Source: Treponema sp. | GTDB lineage: Bacteria; Spirochaetota; Spirochaetia; Treponematales; Treponemataceae | Direction: 5' to 3' | Length of the DNA stretch: 49,721 bases | Assembly: GCA_017629095.1 (NCBI GenBank) | Contig: JAGBXW010000108.1 | Location: forward strand, 1 to 49,721 | In this document: piece after piece, positions 49,689 through 49,721 of the stretch | Position numbering within the stretch: the first letter of the stretch is position 1 | Layout of the letters: each line of letters opens with the position of its first letter | Program-made: the position numbers and the translations under genes | The notes under the pieces: generated by a model | What the model saw: the letters and a program-made list of their open reading frames with translations, nothing else | What the model was told of the DNA's origin: nothing | Database searches by the model: none

Positions 49689-49721
49689 AGATTTTCTCCT
49701 CGAAAAATTGAAGAATTTATT

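Noticed and set aside
1..49721. CRISPR arrays, tRNA genes, transposases, integrases and prophage genes.
   Set aside because: No spaced direct repeats, no tRNA T-arm-like sequences, and no recombinase or phage-structural motifs were seen by eye on either strand.

Overview
The window looks like part of a spirochaete chromosome, most likely a host-associated Treponema. The evidence is a FadL-like treponemal barrel family (UPF0164), a BspA-type leucine-rich-repeat protein, a bactofilin and a TPR protein beside pta, many spirochaete-style lipoproteins, and an anaerobe's gene set (2[4Fe-4S] ferredoxin, GGGtGRT/NifU-like pair). Taxonomy and all functions are read from protein motifs by eye; no search was run. 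No CRISPR array, tRNA, transposase or prophage is visible.

Layout. 1-1.07 kb: end of a stress-type operon on the minus strand (TerY-C zinc ribbon plus a kinase cut by the window edge). 1.3-2.0 kb: an AT-rich island with an XRE regulator divergent from a 63-residue Cys-containing peptide. 2.2-9.4 kb: alr, a lipoprotein, cca, rsmD, two TPR-type proteins, rlmN and a small HMA-like protein. 9.4-13.4 kb (minus): an HD hydrolase, both subunits of an aconitase/isopropylmalate-dehydratase-family enzyme, and a two-part ThrE-type exporter. 13.4-16.9 kb: NADP-type isocitrate dehydrogenase, an HD-GYP response regulator, murI and a Cys-rich protein. 16.9-26 kb: a pentapeptide-repeat protein coupled to a degenerate metallo-beta-lactamase, a lipoprotein with an HExxH motif, then a minus-strand block with mtaB, a lipoprotein, a FadL-like barrel, a TPR protein and a bactofilin. 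26-33.1 kb: pta, a CAP-domain lipoprotein whose coding sequence carries a 10-G tract, deoC, a solitary ZnuA-like lipoprotein, ferredoxin, an M23 peptidase and a PEGA-like protein.

33.17-33.25 kb holds a compact three-hairpin RNA candidate, ending in a terminator, whose first loop resembles the anti-Shine-Dalgarno end of 16S rRNA. 33.3-40.1 kb is a tightly overlapping minus-strand operon led by a NusG paralogue: nucleotide-sugar dehydratase, DegT aminotransferase, then three molybdenum-hydroxylase subunits. 40.3-45.1 kb: two secreted proteins (one with a SPOR domain), glgC and a MATE transporter. 45.4 kb: an orphan 5S rRNA gene with its own near-consensus promoter. 45.6-47.9 kb: LRR protein, small ORFs and a DUF1653 protein. 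48-49.7 kb: the GGGtGRT and NifU-like pair.

Two themes run through the window. Housekeeping genes often have promoters close to TTGACA-17-TATAAT. Several genes also have a -10 element only 6-8 bases before the start codon and no Shine-Dalgarno sequence, which suggests leaderless mRNAs. The best candidates for undescribed biology are the 33.2-kb RNA, the poly-G contingency lipoprotein, the XRE/Cys-peptide divergon, the NusG-paralogue operon that joins polysaccharide and molybdenum-hydroxylase genes, and the GGGtGRT/NifU-like pair.
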